NCBI RefSeq assembly: GCF_021654115.1
Contig: NZ_JAIWJF010000002.1
Location: forward strand, 186,001 to 250,000
DNA length: 64,000 nucleotides
Reading direction: 5' to 3'
Origin: Furfurilactobacillus milii
GTDB taxonomy: Bacteria > Bacillota > Bacilli > Lactobacillales > Lactobacillaceae
Below the pieces are notes generated by a model. It worked only from the letters and a program-made list of their open reading frames with translations, was not told where the DNA came from and did no database searches. This document shows positions 56,809 through 64,000 of this stretch, in pieces; positions within the stretch are counted from its first letter, which is position 1, and each line of letters begins with the position of its first letter. Made by a program: the position numbers and the translations under genes.

Positions 56809-58233
56809 ATGAGTGAGAAAGAGAAAACAGCGAGTGTCGACAATAGAGGGCACGTTTATAATCGATTATGGTTCATTATTACGTTACTGACGGGCACGTT
56901 CAGTATGTCCATCAGTCAATCGTCTTTATCGACTGCATATCCGACCTTGATGCGCACGTTTAATATCGGGGCACCACAAGTGCAGTGGATGACGACCGGA
57001 TTCATGTTGGTGATGAGTGTCATGATTCCCGTGAGTCCGTGGCTACTGAACAACGTTAAATTTACAACACTATTTCGTTGGGTGACCGCTATGTTTGCGT
57101 TTGGGACATTACTGTGTATGACGGCGACGAGTTACCCAGTATTGCTAATTGGTCGTTTGATTGAGGCACTTGGCGTTGGCATCATCTTTCCATCGTTTCA
57201 GACGGTGTTGCTGACGATTACGCCTGAAGATCATCGGGGAGCAACAATGGGCACAGCAGGGCTAATCATGGGATCTGCCTTAGCAACCGGACCAATCGTT
57301 TCCGGGATTGTCCTTTCGTTTGCAAGTTGGCGTAGTCTGTTCGTATTGTTCTTTGTGCTCGTTACCGCTGTGTTTATTCTGTCTTTCTGGACGATTAAAG
57401 ATGTTATGCCAGTTAATCGGTCAACAATGGACTGGCTGTCGATTATTTATTCGCTGGGATTCATCGGTGTCTTGTACGTCCTTAATCAAATTGGGGTAAA
57501 GGGGGCTAACTGGTGGCTGACAACGCTGCTAATTATCAGTATTCTGGCGTTGATTGGCTTTTGTTATCGTCAGTTACATCGTGACCAGCCACTATTGGAA
57601 TTACGAGTTTTCCACAGTCGTTTGTTCACGACTGGTGTGTTGCTAACGGGACCCTCTTACATTGCACTGATTGTGACCACGATTGTGTTGCCGTTGTATT
57701 ATCAAAACGTGCTCGGTTTATCAGCACTATTTTCTGGTTTGTCACTGGTTCCAGCGGCCGTGGGTCTCAGTCTGTTGAACCCACTATCCGGTCATTTGAT
57801 GGACCGCGTTGGACCACGAAACGTTGTCCTTACAGGGATGATTTTGATTGTGCTTGGGTTTGGCTACCTGACTATCTTTGCCCGTCATTTAAACGTGTTT
57901 AGCTTGATTTTGGCTTCAATTGTGACTGAAGGTGGAAATGCATTTGTTATGATGCCAGCCGTTACGTTGGGGGCAAACTCATTGCCGGATAAACTGATTT
58001 CTCACGGAACCGCTGTGACAACGACTGCTCGTCAGATTCTGGGATCGGCAGGGGTTGCTGCCGCCACGATTATTTTGACGCGGGTGACAGATGCGCACAA
58101 GGCTGCTCAAGGTTTACATCAGGCTACACTGACTGGCTATCAGATGACGTTCTTAACATTTCTGATTATCGGAATCTTAGGTCTGGCATTAACGTTTACC
58201 TTGCCGCGTGGTAAACAGGCACCAACGAAGTAG
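56809..58233 (+). CDS. MFS drug exporter, DHA2 (14-segment) type
   Basis: A 474-residue major facilitator protein with about 14 membrane segments, conserved motif A-like LLIGRLIEALGVG and motif C-like GLIMGSALATGPIVSG, as in EmrB/QacA proton-driven exporters. The start ATG 56809 follows AGAGAGAAG; an in-frame extension to 56773 is not supported. Substrate unknown. It is a single-gene unit between terminators. Confidence 0.9.
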   Translation: MSEKEKTASVDNRGHVYNRLWFIITLLTGTFSMSISQSSLSTAYPTLMRTFNIGAPQVQWMTTGFMLVMSVMIPVSPWLLNNVKFTTLFRWVTAMFAFGTLLCMTATSYPVLLIGRLIEALGVGIIFPSFQTVLLTITPEDHRGATMGTAGLIMGSALATGPIVSGIVLSFASWRSLFVLFFVLVTAVFILSFWTIKDVMPVNRSTMDWLSIIYSLGFIGVLYVLNQIGVKGANWWLTTLLIISILALIGFCYRQLHRDQPLLELRVFHSRLFTTGVLLTGPSYIALIVTTIVLPLYYQNVLGLSALFSGLSLVPAAVGLSLLNPLSGHLMDRVGPRNVVLTGMILIVLGFGYLTIFARHLNVFSLILASIVTEGGNAFVMMPAVTLGANSLPDKLISHGTAVTTTARQILGSAGVAAATIILTRVTDAHKAAQGLHQATLTGYQMTFLTFLIIGILGLALTFTLPRGKQAPTK

Positions 58234-58240
58234 GGGTAAG

Positions 58241-58281
58241 AAAAATCGCCGTTCACATTAATTGTGAGCGACGATTTTTTT
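58241..58281. terminator. Bidirectional terminator between the MFS and PerR-like genes
   Basis: A stem of AAAAATCG-C-CG-T-TCAC against GTGA-G-CG-A-CGATTTTT (two mismatches) with T tracts on both strands, between two convergent genes. Confidence 0.9.
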
Positions 58282-58290
58282 ATATCTGAT

Positions 58291-58743
58291 TTATTTTGCA
58301 TCTGGTGTTAGTCCCAGTTTGCGTTGGCAATCTGGACAATAACCATAGAGTTCGATGTGATCTTCGGTAATCATGTAACCGGACTGTTTAACCGCAGCGC
58401 TTTCCAGATTAGCGAAATCATCATAAAAGATGTCCGTAATCTTCCCACAGTTCTGACAAACGGCGTGAAAATGTGGTCGTCCAAAGTAGTCATAGTGTGT
58501 TCCGGCATCACCGTTTTCTAGTTCAATCACAATCCCTGTTTCGACTAACGTATTTAACGTATTGTAAATCGTTGCCAAGCTTAGTCCTTGGTGAACGGGT
58601 TTCAGTTCGTCAAACATGGTGCCAACGTCAGGATGATTGTGGTGTGTCATGAGGTAATGGAGCACAATCTGCCGTTGCGGGGTAACCCGCAGATGTTTGT
58701 CCTTTAATACTTTTACCGCTGCTTCATCAATAACCTGTGCCAT
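58291..58743 (-). CDS. perR: Fur-family regulator, PerR-like
   Basis: A 150-residue metalloregulator. The N-terminal winged helix (RVTPQRQIVLHYL) is followed by a dimerisation domain with two zinc cysteine pairs (CQNC, CPDC). The regulatory metal ligands of PerR appear to be conserved: the Asp in HYDYFGRP, HFHAV and the Asp in KITDI, favouring the peroxide sensor PerR over Fur or Zur. The ATG at 58743 is chosen because GGAAGGAG sits 6 bases upstream; a TTG two codons earlier would overlap that site. Confidence 0.85.
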   Translation of the reverse strand: MAQVIDEAAVKVLKDKHLRVTPQRQIVLHYLMTHHNHPDVGTMFDELKPVHQGLSLATIYNTLNTLVETGIVIELENGDAGTHYDYFGRPHFHAVCQNCGKITDIFYDDFANLESAAVKQSGYMITEDHIELYGYCPDCQRKLGLTPDAK

Positions 58744-58757
58744 AGGCAACTCCTTCC

Positions 58758-58772
58758 TTAGACTTGTTCTAA
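58758..58772. promoter_or_regulatory. Per/Fur-box-like palindrome before perR
   Basis: TTAGACTTGTTCTAA is a 15-bp element with perfect outer five-base arms, placed between the promoter and the start codon. It resembles the 7-1-7 PerR box (TTATAATNATTATAA) only loosely. Autoregulation is inferred. Confidence 0.45.
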
Positions 58773-58794
58773 CTTAATATTAAAACACTTTTCT

Positions 58795-58823
58795 ATCTAA
58801 ATACCAATTAGATGAATTGTCAA
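58795..58823 (-). promoter_or_regulatory. Promoter of perR
   Basis: On the minus strand, TTGACA (58823-58818) and TTAGAT (58800-58795) are spaced by 17 bp. Confidence 0.8.
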
Positions 58824-58883
58824 GGACTCATGTAATTGACGATATGTCTGAAATTACAACATTAAAATCAATCCCTCAAAATC

Positions 58884-59053
58884 TGAGTGGATTGATTTCG
58901 TTTCGCCGGTTTCAGCCCCTCAAACCCCGAGGGTCTTCAACCTCGACTTGGAACCCAAGACCACGTTTCCAAGCTCGCCCTGCAATTCTAAGTGGCCCAA
59001 ACCAACACTAAGAATTGCTGACACGGAATTCTGCCCTCAACCGGCTTCACTCA
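58884..59053 (-). ncRNA. Structured intergenic element, copy C
   Basis: 170-nt element in the 527-base gap between perR and the GH65 gene. Outer stem TGAGTG/CACTCA plus GATTGA/TCAACC. Hairpins at 58924-58934, 58948-58954/58965-58972 and 58982-58994/59006-59018. The last two are close in sequence to copy A (AACCTCGACTTGGAAC and CAATTCTAAGTGG are shared). On the minus strand the distal outer strand can instead pair with bases ~58865-58873 (AAATCAATCC with GGATTGATTTT) to make a terminator-like hairpin, giving two exclusive folds. The remaining gap 59054-59270 holds only the likely GH65 promoter (TTGCGC, 18 bp, TATGAT near 59223). Confidence 0.6.
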
Positions 59054-59270
59054 TGTTGTAGTACATTTAGCTATATTACCGTTAAAAATAAGAGAATGGG
59101 TCGCAATTGAATCTGCTGTTACATGCATGTGTATCAACGGTGACAACCGGCAGTGATCAGTGATTCGGCAGCACTATTCAGTAGTTTAAAGGTAAAATCT
59201 TGCGCATATTGAAGCGGTTGCACTATGATAAACACGATGATAACGCTGATTTGTTGGAGAGGTAATTCAT

Positions 59271-61595
59271 ATGGCAATAAGTGAGCAAAAACAGTCGTTT
59301 CAACTTCACTTACAGGATTTAACGAACCGTAATGCTTCATTCTTAGAGACCATCTACGCGTTGGCAAACGGACATCTAGGCGTGCGTGCCAGCAATCCAT
59401 TACAGGGGAACCTGCGATTAGATGAGGGGATGTCTGGCCTATTTGTGAATGGCTTTTATGATTTGAGCCACATTACATATGGGGAATCATACGCGGGTTA
59501 CCCGGAGAATAACCAAACCATCGCTCAGTTACCTGATCCACGATACCTCGTCATTGAGGTCGATGGAGAACGATCGGATCAAACGACATTTGCCACTCGA
59601 GTTGTGGATAAAAACCTTGATATGGAAACGGGGTTACTCAATGAACTGTTTGAGATAACCACACCTTCTGGAAAAATACTTCAGTTATCCTTATCGACGT
59701 TTGCGTCACAGGCTGATGATGGCATTTACTGTGTCAGCTACACCATTCGGCCGATTAACTTTAGCGGGGCGGTAAAGCTGTACAAACAGCACCCCTACAT
59801 TGACCAGGTATTTACTAGGGATGGCGATATTCGTGCGGTGTCGCGAAATAATATTTTGGACCGGCAGTTTTTGAATGCGGACTTTCCGGCCATGCAGATC
59901 ACGACGCAACGGAGTCAATTGGGACTAGTACTTATGTGGCGTTATTTGGGTGAAGACTCCTTGGTCAAGTTTGACCGTTCGGACGGTATGCCCAAATACG
60001 TAATGGACCTTGACCTCCAGCAAGGGTTGGCAGAATCCTTCGACTTCGGTTATTCCGTCGGGCGGATTCACAGTCTTATGGATGTCGCGATGAACCATAC
60101 GCAATACTTGAAAAACGCAAACGCACATCTAGAGCATCATTCGTTTTCAACCTTGTTTACAGAATCTGCCCACAAAATGCAGGAGTTCTGGCACAATTCG
60201 GATATTCGGATTGACGGTGATCCTGAGACGCAAAAGGGGATCCGCTTCAATCTCTTCCATCTGCATCAGTCTGCTGGTCACGATGGAAAGACCAGCATTC
60301 CGGCCAAAGGACTCACTGGGGCAGGTTATGAAGGGCATTATTTCTGGGATACCGAAATGTTTATGCTACCGGCCTTCATTTATACAGATCCACAGATGGC
60401 CCGGGCGTTGCTGACGTATCGTTACCATACGTTGGATGAGGCGCGACGTCAGGCCCGAGACTTTGGCTTGGACGGCGGTGCAATGTTTGCTTGGCGGACA
60501 ATCAACGGGATGGAGGCGTCGCCATACTTTCCTGCTGGTCTGGCGGCTGTTCATATTAACGCGGATATCGCGTATGCGGTCGCTGAATACGTGCAGGTCA
60601 CAGATGATCAGGATTTCTTGGTAAAGATGGGATTCGAACTGATCTTAGAGACAGCGCGCTTCTGGCAACGTTTTGGCAGCTTCGGTATTGATGGGCCTCA
60701 GGGCGGCAAGTTTGTGATTAACAAAGTGACCGGACCCGATGAATACTCGGCAATGGTGAATAACAATTATTACACCAACCGGATGGCTCAACACAATCTA
60801 CGTCTAGCCGTTAGCTACGCCAAACAACTTAAGAAGAGTCATCCAAGTAAGTTAGAAGAGCTTGGGGTGACTGAAAAGGAATTACAGTCCTTTACACACA
60901 TTGCAGATAGCATGTACGTGCCGTTTGATAAGGAACTCGGTGTCAAGATGCAGGATGATGGTGCATTTAACATGGAGATTTGGCCATTCGATCAGACACC
61001 ACGGGATAATTACCCGTTGTTGCTTCATTACCACCCAATGCGTTTGTATCGCCATCAAGTCAACAAGCAAGCCGATACACTAATGAGTGATTTATTGTTC
61101 CCAGCCGACCAAGATATTGAACAGCTCAAACGTGATTTTGATTACTATGAGCCATTAACGACACACGATTCATCGTTGTCGCGCCCAATCTTTAGTATTC
61201 TGGCGCATCGAATTTTAGCGCATCACAAAGCGTACCGTTATATTGCCGAATCAATCCTAACTGATTTAAACAATAGTCAGGGCAATTCCCAAGACGGGGT
61301 GCATGTTGGCAACATGGGTGCTAGTTGGATGGAAATGACGTTAGGCGTAGCCGGCATGATTCGCGCTGACCGTGGCTTGGAGTTTCATCCACACTTACCA
61401 GTTCAGTGGTCGGCATTGACGTTTAAGATTCGTTATCGTGGCAGTCAGTTTGAAATGCACATCACACGTAATCAAGCGCACTTTAGCCTGATTGAGGGTG
61501 ATCAGGTGACAATTTACTGTGACGGACAGGAAGTGGCCTTAAGCAGCAAAGCACCAGTCAAACGGATGATGACCGTTAATTTAACGGAGAAATAG
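59271..61595 (+). CDS. Glycoside hydrolase family 65 disaccharide phosphorylase
   Basis: A 774-residue enzyme with the GH65 layout: N-terminal beta-sandwich (~1-265), linker, (alpha/alpha)6 barrel and small C-terminal sheet. The catalytic acid is Glu491 in VTGPDEYSAMVNNNYYTN, and the GHYFWDTEMFMLP region lines the sugar site. GH65 members phosphorolyse maltose, trehalose, kojibiose or nigerose to beta-glucose-1-phosphate; the substrate cannot be fixed from sequence. Unusually, no beta-phosphoglucomutase or sugar transporter gene lies beside it; pgm at 26953 is of the alpha type. Confidence 0.9.
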   Translation: MAISEQKQSFQLHLQDLTNRNASFLETIYALANGHLGVRASNPLQGNLRLDEGMSGLFVNGFYDLSHITYGESYAGYPENNQTIAQLPDPRYLVIEVDGERSDQTTFATRVVDKNLDMETGLLNELFEITTPSGKILQLSLSTFASQADDGIYCVSYTIRPINFSGAVKLYKQHPYIDQVFTRDGDIRAVSRNNILDRQFLNADFPAMQITTQRSQLGLVLMWRYLGEDSLVKFDRSDGMPKYVMDLDLQQGLAESFDFGYSVGRIHSLMDVAMNHTQYLKNANAHLEHHSFSTLFTESAHKMQEFWHNSDIRIDGDPETQKGIRFNLFHLHQSAGHDGKTSIPAKGLTGAGYEGHYFWDTEMFMLPAFIYTDPQMARALLTYRYHTLDEARRQARDFGLDGGAMFAWRTINGMEASPYFPAGLAAVHINADIAYAVAEYVQVTDDQDFLVKMGFELILETARFWQRFGSFGIDGPQGGKFVINKVTGPDEYSAMVNNNYYTNRMAQHNLRLAVSYAKQLKKSHPSKLEELGVTEKELQSFTHIADSMYVPFDKELGVKMQDDGAFNMEIWPFDQTPRDNYPLLLHYHPMRLYRHQVNKQADTLMSDLLFPADQDIEQLKRDFDYYEPLTTHDSSLSRPIFSILAHRILAHHKAYRYIAESILTDLNNSQGNSQDGVHVGNMGASWMEMTLGVAGMIRADRGLEFHPHLPVQWSALTFKIRYRGSQFEMHITRNQAHFSLIEGDQVTIYCDGQEVALSSKAPVKRMMTVNLTEK

Positions 61596-61637
61596 AACTG
61601 ATATTAGGAGAGGGCGACCAGCTTTCTCAGATAATTC

Positions 61638-61679
61638 AAATGCGACGTTTATGGGGCTTTCTCATGAACGTCGCATTTT
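61638..61679 (+). terminator. Terminator of the GH65 gene
   Basis: A perfect 12-bp stem AAATGCGACGTT/AACGTCGCATTT followed by a short T tract. Confidence 0.85.
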
Positions 61680-61793
61680 GTTTGAGTTAGATGAACAAAA
61701 GACAATGCTATGTCTCGCAGTTACGGCAATTTCACCAAATTCAAACTGAGGTTTCATGCTCCAAATTATAGAAATAGTGTAAATGGCACGAGA

Positions 61794-61825
61794 AAACCCC
61801 GACAACTTCAAAATTGCCGGGGTTT
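61794..61825 (-). terminator. Terminator of pnuC
   Basis: AAACCCCG/CGGGGTTT (8 bp, 16-nt loop) lies 50 bases beyond the pnuC stop on the minus strand and continues as TTTTCTCG in that direction. Confidence 0.75.
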
Positions 61826-61875
61826 ATTCGATAAATTTAGCTGTGCGTTGCTCTATCTATGTGTTGATGCGGAAA

Positions 61876-62643
61876 TTAGTTCTGGTGAACAGCATCCATT
61901 TGTTCGAAGTAAGCTGTTTCTTTCTTAGCTTCAGCGGCTTGGTTCTTTTTGTTGTACCAAGGTGAGATAGTGAAGGCTAAGAAGTCGTTCATCAAGTAGA
62001 CAGAACTGTTAACAAACATGGCTAACGTAGCGTCACCTTGACGGAAGGAAACGGCCCACAAAACCATTTGTGCTAAACCAGAAGCAACCCACCAGATATA
62101 CTGCTGTTTGAACCGCATGAAGCAGATGACACCGGCACATGCGGAGATACTGAATGAAATGGCATCAATCCAAGGACGTGGGTCGTTGGTAACTGCGCCA
62201 ATGACGTAACCGGAGATCCCGTAAACAATTAATGTAGCAATAATAGCAACTGTGGTACTGCGCCATGTAAATGAACGAATTTTGCTGACCATGTTTTTGT
62301 TCCAGCTTGGGCTTAGCAAAACTGGCAGGTCAAGTGTTGCCATGTAAACAATCTGTTCACCGATGGACAGGTAGTTTTTGGCAGAAAAACCAACATAAAT
62401 AAAGCAAAGTGCAGATAACACACCAAGTAAGCCGTTAACACTCTTAGCTTGGTTGATGGCCAAGATACAAAGTACCCCAAGTGTTGTTCCGATGAACGTA
62501 ATCAGGCTAACCAAACTGAAGGGGTTTGAAACTAAGGTCATCACTTGTGCACCCAATGAAAAACCAAAGAGCCAGTATGAAGCCTTGTGCCAGCCAGTTA
62601 GCTGGTGGCCGAGAAACTTAAAATAATTGGTAACGTGACGCAT
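61876..62643 (-). CDS. pnuC: Nicotinamide riboside/mononucleotide transporter PnuC
   Basis: A 255-residue membrane protein with about seven segments of the PnuC family. SIGEQIVYMATLDLPVL and the WWVASGLAQMVLWAVSFRQGD / WNDF-like region YLMNDFLAF match family features. PnuC takes up nicotinamide riboside for NAD synthesis, which lactobacilli often cannot make de novo. GGAGAT lies before the ATG. The 5' region contains no NAD-type riboswitch that I can recognise. Confidence 0.88.
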   Translation of the reverse strand: MRHVTNYFKFLGHQLTGWHKASYWLFGFSLGAQVMTLVSNPFSLVSLITFIGTTLGVLCILAINQAKSVNGLLGVLSALCFIYVGFSAKNYLSIGEQIVYMATLDLPVLLSPSWNKNMVSKIRSFTWRSTTVAIIATLIVYGISGYVIGAVTNDPRPWIDAISFSISACAGVICFMRFKQQYIWWVASGLAQMVLWAVSFRQGDATLAMFVNSSVYLMNDFLAFTISPWYNKKNQAAEAKKETAYFEQMDAVHQN

Positions 62644-62969
62644 GAAAAGATCTCCATTCTATGATTTGTATTTGTGGCCCGGTAGAAGTAAAAGATTCAG
62701 GCCTGCAACGCACTGATAGATATGTTAGCACCCAGACCGTGGAAAACAAAATGCCTGTCAAACGCTTATTGTATGTAGCATGAGTTAACGCTGCGTGGCG
62801 ATTTGAGACCGTGATGGCGGCACTGAGAGCTATTTTGTGATGGACACAAGATGATGTGAAAACTTTTTTGAAAAATCTATATATTGTATGCAAAATTCAT
62901 GAAAATGAATGAAAACAATCTGCAGTAATTTTTGCATTTCACGGTTAAAACCGTGTCAGAACAAGAAAA

Positions 62970-63009
62970 GGCTCCACAAAATGGCTACGAAAGCCCATTT
63001 TGTGGAGCC
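62970..63009 (-). terminator. Terminator of the 73-residue orphan gene
   Basis: A perfect 15-bp stem GGCTCCACAAAATGG/CCATTTTGTGGAGCC with a 10-nt loop; on the minus strand it is followed by TTTTCTTG. A second small hairpin CACGGT/ACCGTG lies beside it at 62940-62955. The remaining bases 62644-62939 are the pnuC upstream region, in which no convincing promoter or riboswitch was found. Confidence 0.88.
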
Positions 63010-63048
63010 ACAACATCTAGATGCCTCATTGAGGGGGGAGTGAGTCAA

Positions 63049-63270
63049 CTAGATGAGTTGGAAACTAAGTTGTTGGTCGCGCAGTTTGAAAATCTGACCG
63101 AGGTGGCTGAAACGTAATTGCAGGCGTTTAACGCCGTCCAAGTTAGTATCCAGAATTTCAATGCGGTAGGCGGCAGTTGGCGCCGGGTGAATCAGGTTAA
63201 ATGTGATGTATTTACCTTTAGGGAAGTGAATGCTGTGATGGCCAAGTTCGTTATGGAAAATTGTAATCAT
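63049..63270 (-). CDS. Orphan 73-residue protein
   Basis: MITIFHNELGHHSIHFPKG... ends in ...KLRDQQLSFQLI. Alternating hydrophobic and polar residues suggest a small beta-rich fold; there is no membrane segment or cysteine. The gene has a perfect AAGGAGG site 7 bases before ATG 63270 and its own terminator, so it is real and monocistronic. Family not recognised. Confidence 0.75.
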   Translation of the reverse strand: MITIFHNELGHHSIHFPKGKYITFNLIHPAPTAAYRIEILDTNLDGVKRLQLRFSHLGQIFKLRDQQLSFQLI

Positions 63271-63384
63271 AGTTATTCCTCCTTGTGTTTGCTAAGTATG
63301 AGTACGAGTTTAGCATGCGTTTTTGAGGAGGGGTAATTATGTGCCTGTGAATGGCAGGAATAGTTTTTGATGAACACTATTCCG

Positions 63385-64000
63385 TTACTGTAAGCCCAAA
63401 ATTTGACTTTTGGCTTTTTCAAAGTCCTGTTCAGTAATAATATTATCGTCTAAAAGTTCTTTGAGTTTTCTTAATTTATCATAATCAGCGCCTGTTGAAT
63501 CAAATTCATTTTGACTGTGTGGTGATGTGGATTGAATGACATATTGACCCATTATATTGATATCTTGACTGATATTTTCAAAATACGCTTTTGTTTGATT
63601 ATCATCTTGCAAATCGAGTGTATCAGTATTTAATTCACTGATTTTAAACCAAAAATCGTAAGTAGTGGAGGGTATGTTAGAAGTAAGTAGATTGGATTGA
63701 GAAGCGAGAACCAAAATGAAATGATTTTTGAATGTGCAATGTTCCATCAAATATTTATAAGCTAGAAAAAGTTCATTTTTTAATTCAGTCCAAAGTTCAT
63801 TGTTTCTTACAAAACTAGCTATTATCTTGGGTAATTCTTTTGGCTTAATGCTAAAAGCAAGCACAGTATCTGATTCACTTGAAAAGTTTATAATAGTTGG
63901 CTTGGTATCTATAGATTTTACCATTGCTCTTGCTTTTTGAAGACAATCATCCAGTGATTCGTATATAGCGTCATCTGAGACGGAGGTCTTAGAGTACACG
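63385..64000 (-). CDS. SHOCT-domain protein, N-terminus outside the window
   Basis: At least 204 residues, running off the right edge; the first in-frame GTG at 63999 has no visible ribosome site, so the gene is treated as partial. The last ~32 residues (DKLRKLKELLDDNIITEQDFEKAKSQILGL) are a clear SHOCT domain, a short C-terminal helix-turn module found on many unrelated proteins. The preceding part is not recognised. The base composition is more A/T-rich than the neighbouring core genes, as in accessory genes. Confidence 0.75.
   Translation of the reverse strand, partial: VYSKTSVSDDAIYESLDDCLQKARAMVKSIDTKPTIINFSSESDTVLAFSIKPKELPKIIASFVRNNELWTELKNELFLAYKYLMEHCTFKNHFILVLASQSNLLTSNIPSTTYDFWFKISELNTDTLDLQDDNQTKAYFENISQDINIMGQYVIQSTSPHSQNEFDSTGADYDKLRKLKELLDDNIITEQDFEKAKSQILGLQ

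Noticed and set aside
58817-59011. A 64-codon open frame on the plus strand between perR and the GH65 gene
   Set aside because: It overlaps the perR promoter and element copy C, lacks a ribosome site, and its Pro/Arg/Ser-rich product is not protein-like.
62644-62800. An NAD- or preQ1-type riboswitch before pnuC
   Set aside because: No conserved core or convincing fold was seen; the region has only scattered weak pairings.
1-64000. Search by eye for CRISPR arrays, tRNA/rRNA genes, transposases, phage genes and restriction or anti-phage systems
   Set aside because: No regularly spaced repeats, cloverleaf genes or matching protein families were found.

Overview
The window is a chromosomal segment of a lactic acid bacterium of the family Lactobacillaceae. 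Evidence is the low-to-moderate GC content, AGGAGG-type ribosome binding sites, Rho-independent terminators after almost every operon, and a gene order familiar from lactobacilli: hpf-secA-prfB, phoPR-pst-phoU, hprK-lgt-gpsA-galU-trxB-pgm, uvrBA, rapZ-yvcK-whiA and clpP. The genus cannot be fixed from the sequence alone. No tRNA, rRNA, CRISPR array, prophage or transposase was seen.

Layout. 1-13.3 kb: the 3' end of groEL, a GNAT-like gene, a KimA-type potassium importer, a solitary pstS, yigZ, comFA-comFC, hpf, secA, and prfB with its programmed +1 frameshift. 13.4-20.9 kb: a complete phosphate starvation locus (phoP-phoR, second pstS, pstC, pstA, two pstB, phoU). 21-34 kb: PspC and YvlD-like membrane proteins, hprK, lgt, gpsA, galU, trxB, pgm and the uvrB-uvrA repair operon. 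34-42.3 kb: two tandem amino acid permeases, a YibE/F pair, and rapZ-yvcK-whiA. 42.3-50 kb: a frameshifted NAD(P)-binding reductase gene divergent from a TetR regulator, an ABC exporter, clpP under a CtsR box, a UbiA-type prenyltransferase, a T-box controlled NhaC-family transporter and a 50-residue basic protein. 50-64 kb is more accessory: an SDR / acetoacetate-decarboxylase-like / nitroreductase cluster with cre-like sites and a PucR-type regulator, a cytoplasmic multicopper oxidase, an MFS exporter, a PerR-like regulator, a GH65 disaccharide phosphorylase, a PnuC transporter, a 73-residue orphan and a partial SHOCT-domain protein.

Regulation can be read directly at several points. Three 11-bp-phased TTTACA-type repeats precede both pstS genes, and a CtsR repeat overlaps the clpP promoter. 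A LexA-like box lies at the uvrB promoter, a T-box leader precedes nhaC, a TetR-type palindrome sits between tetR and its divergent neighbour, and cre-like sites lie in the SDR cluster.

The least expected signal is a family of three intergenic elements of 168-170 nt (1457-1625, 36864-37031, 58884-59053). They share one fold, an outer stem enclosing three hairpins, although their sequences have diverged. G-U wobbles in the outer stems point to minus-strand transcription in all three, and in each a downstream hairpin competes with the outer stem. Other points of note are an 11-bp tandem duplication that frameshifts the reductase gene at 42.4 kb, two short terminated leader transcripts (before the KimA gene and before uvrB), and a second family of long hairpin repeats at 50 kb.
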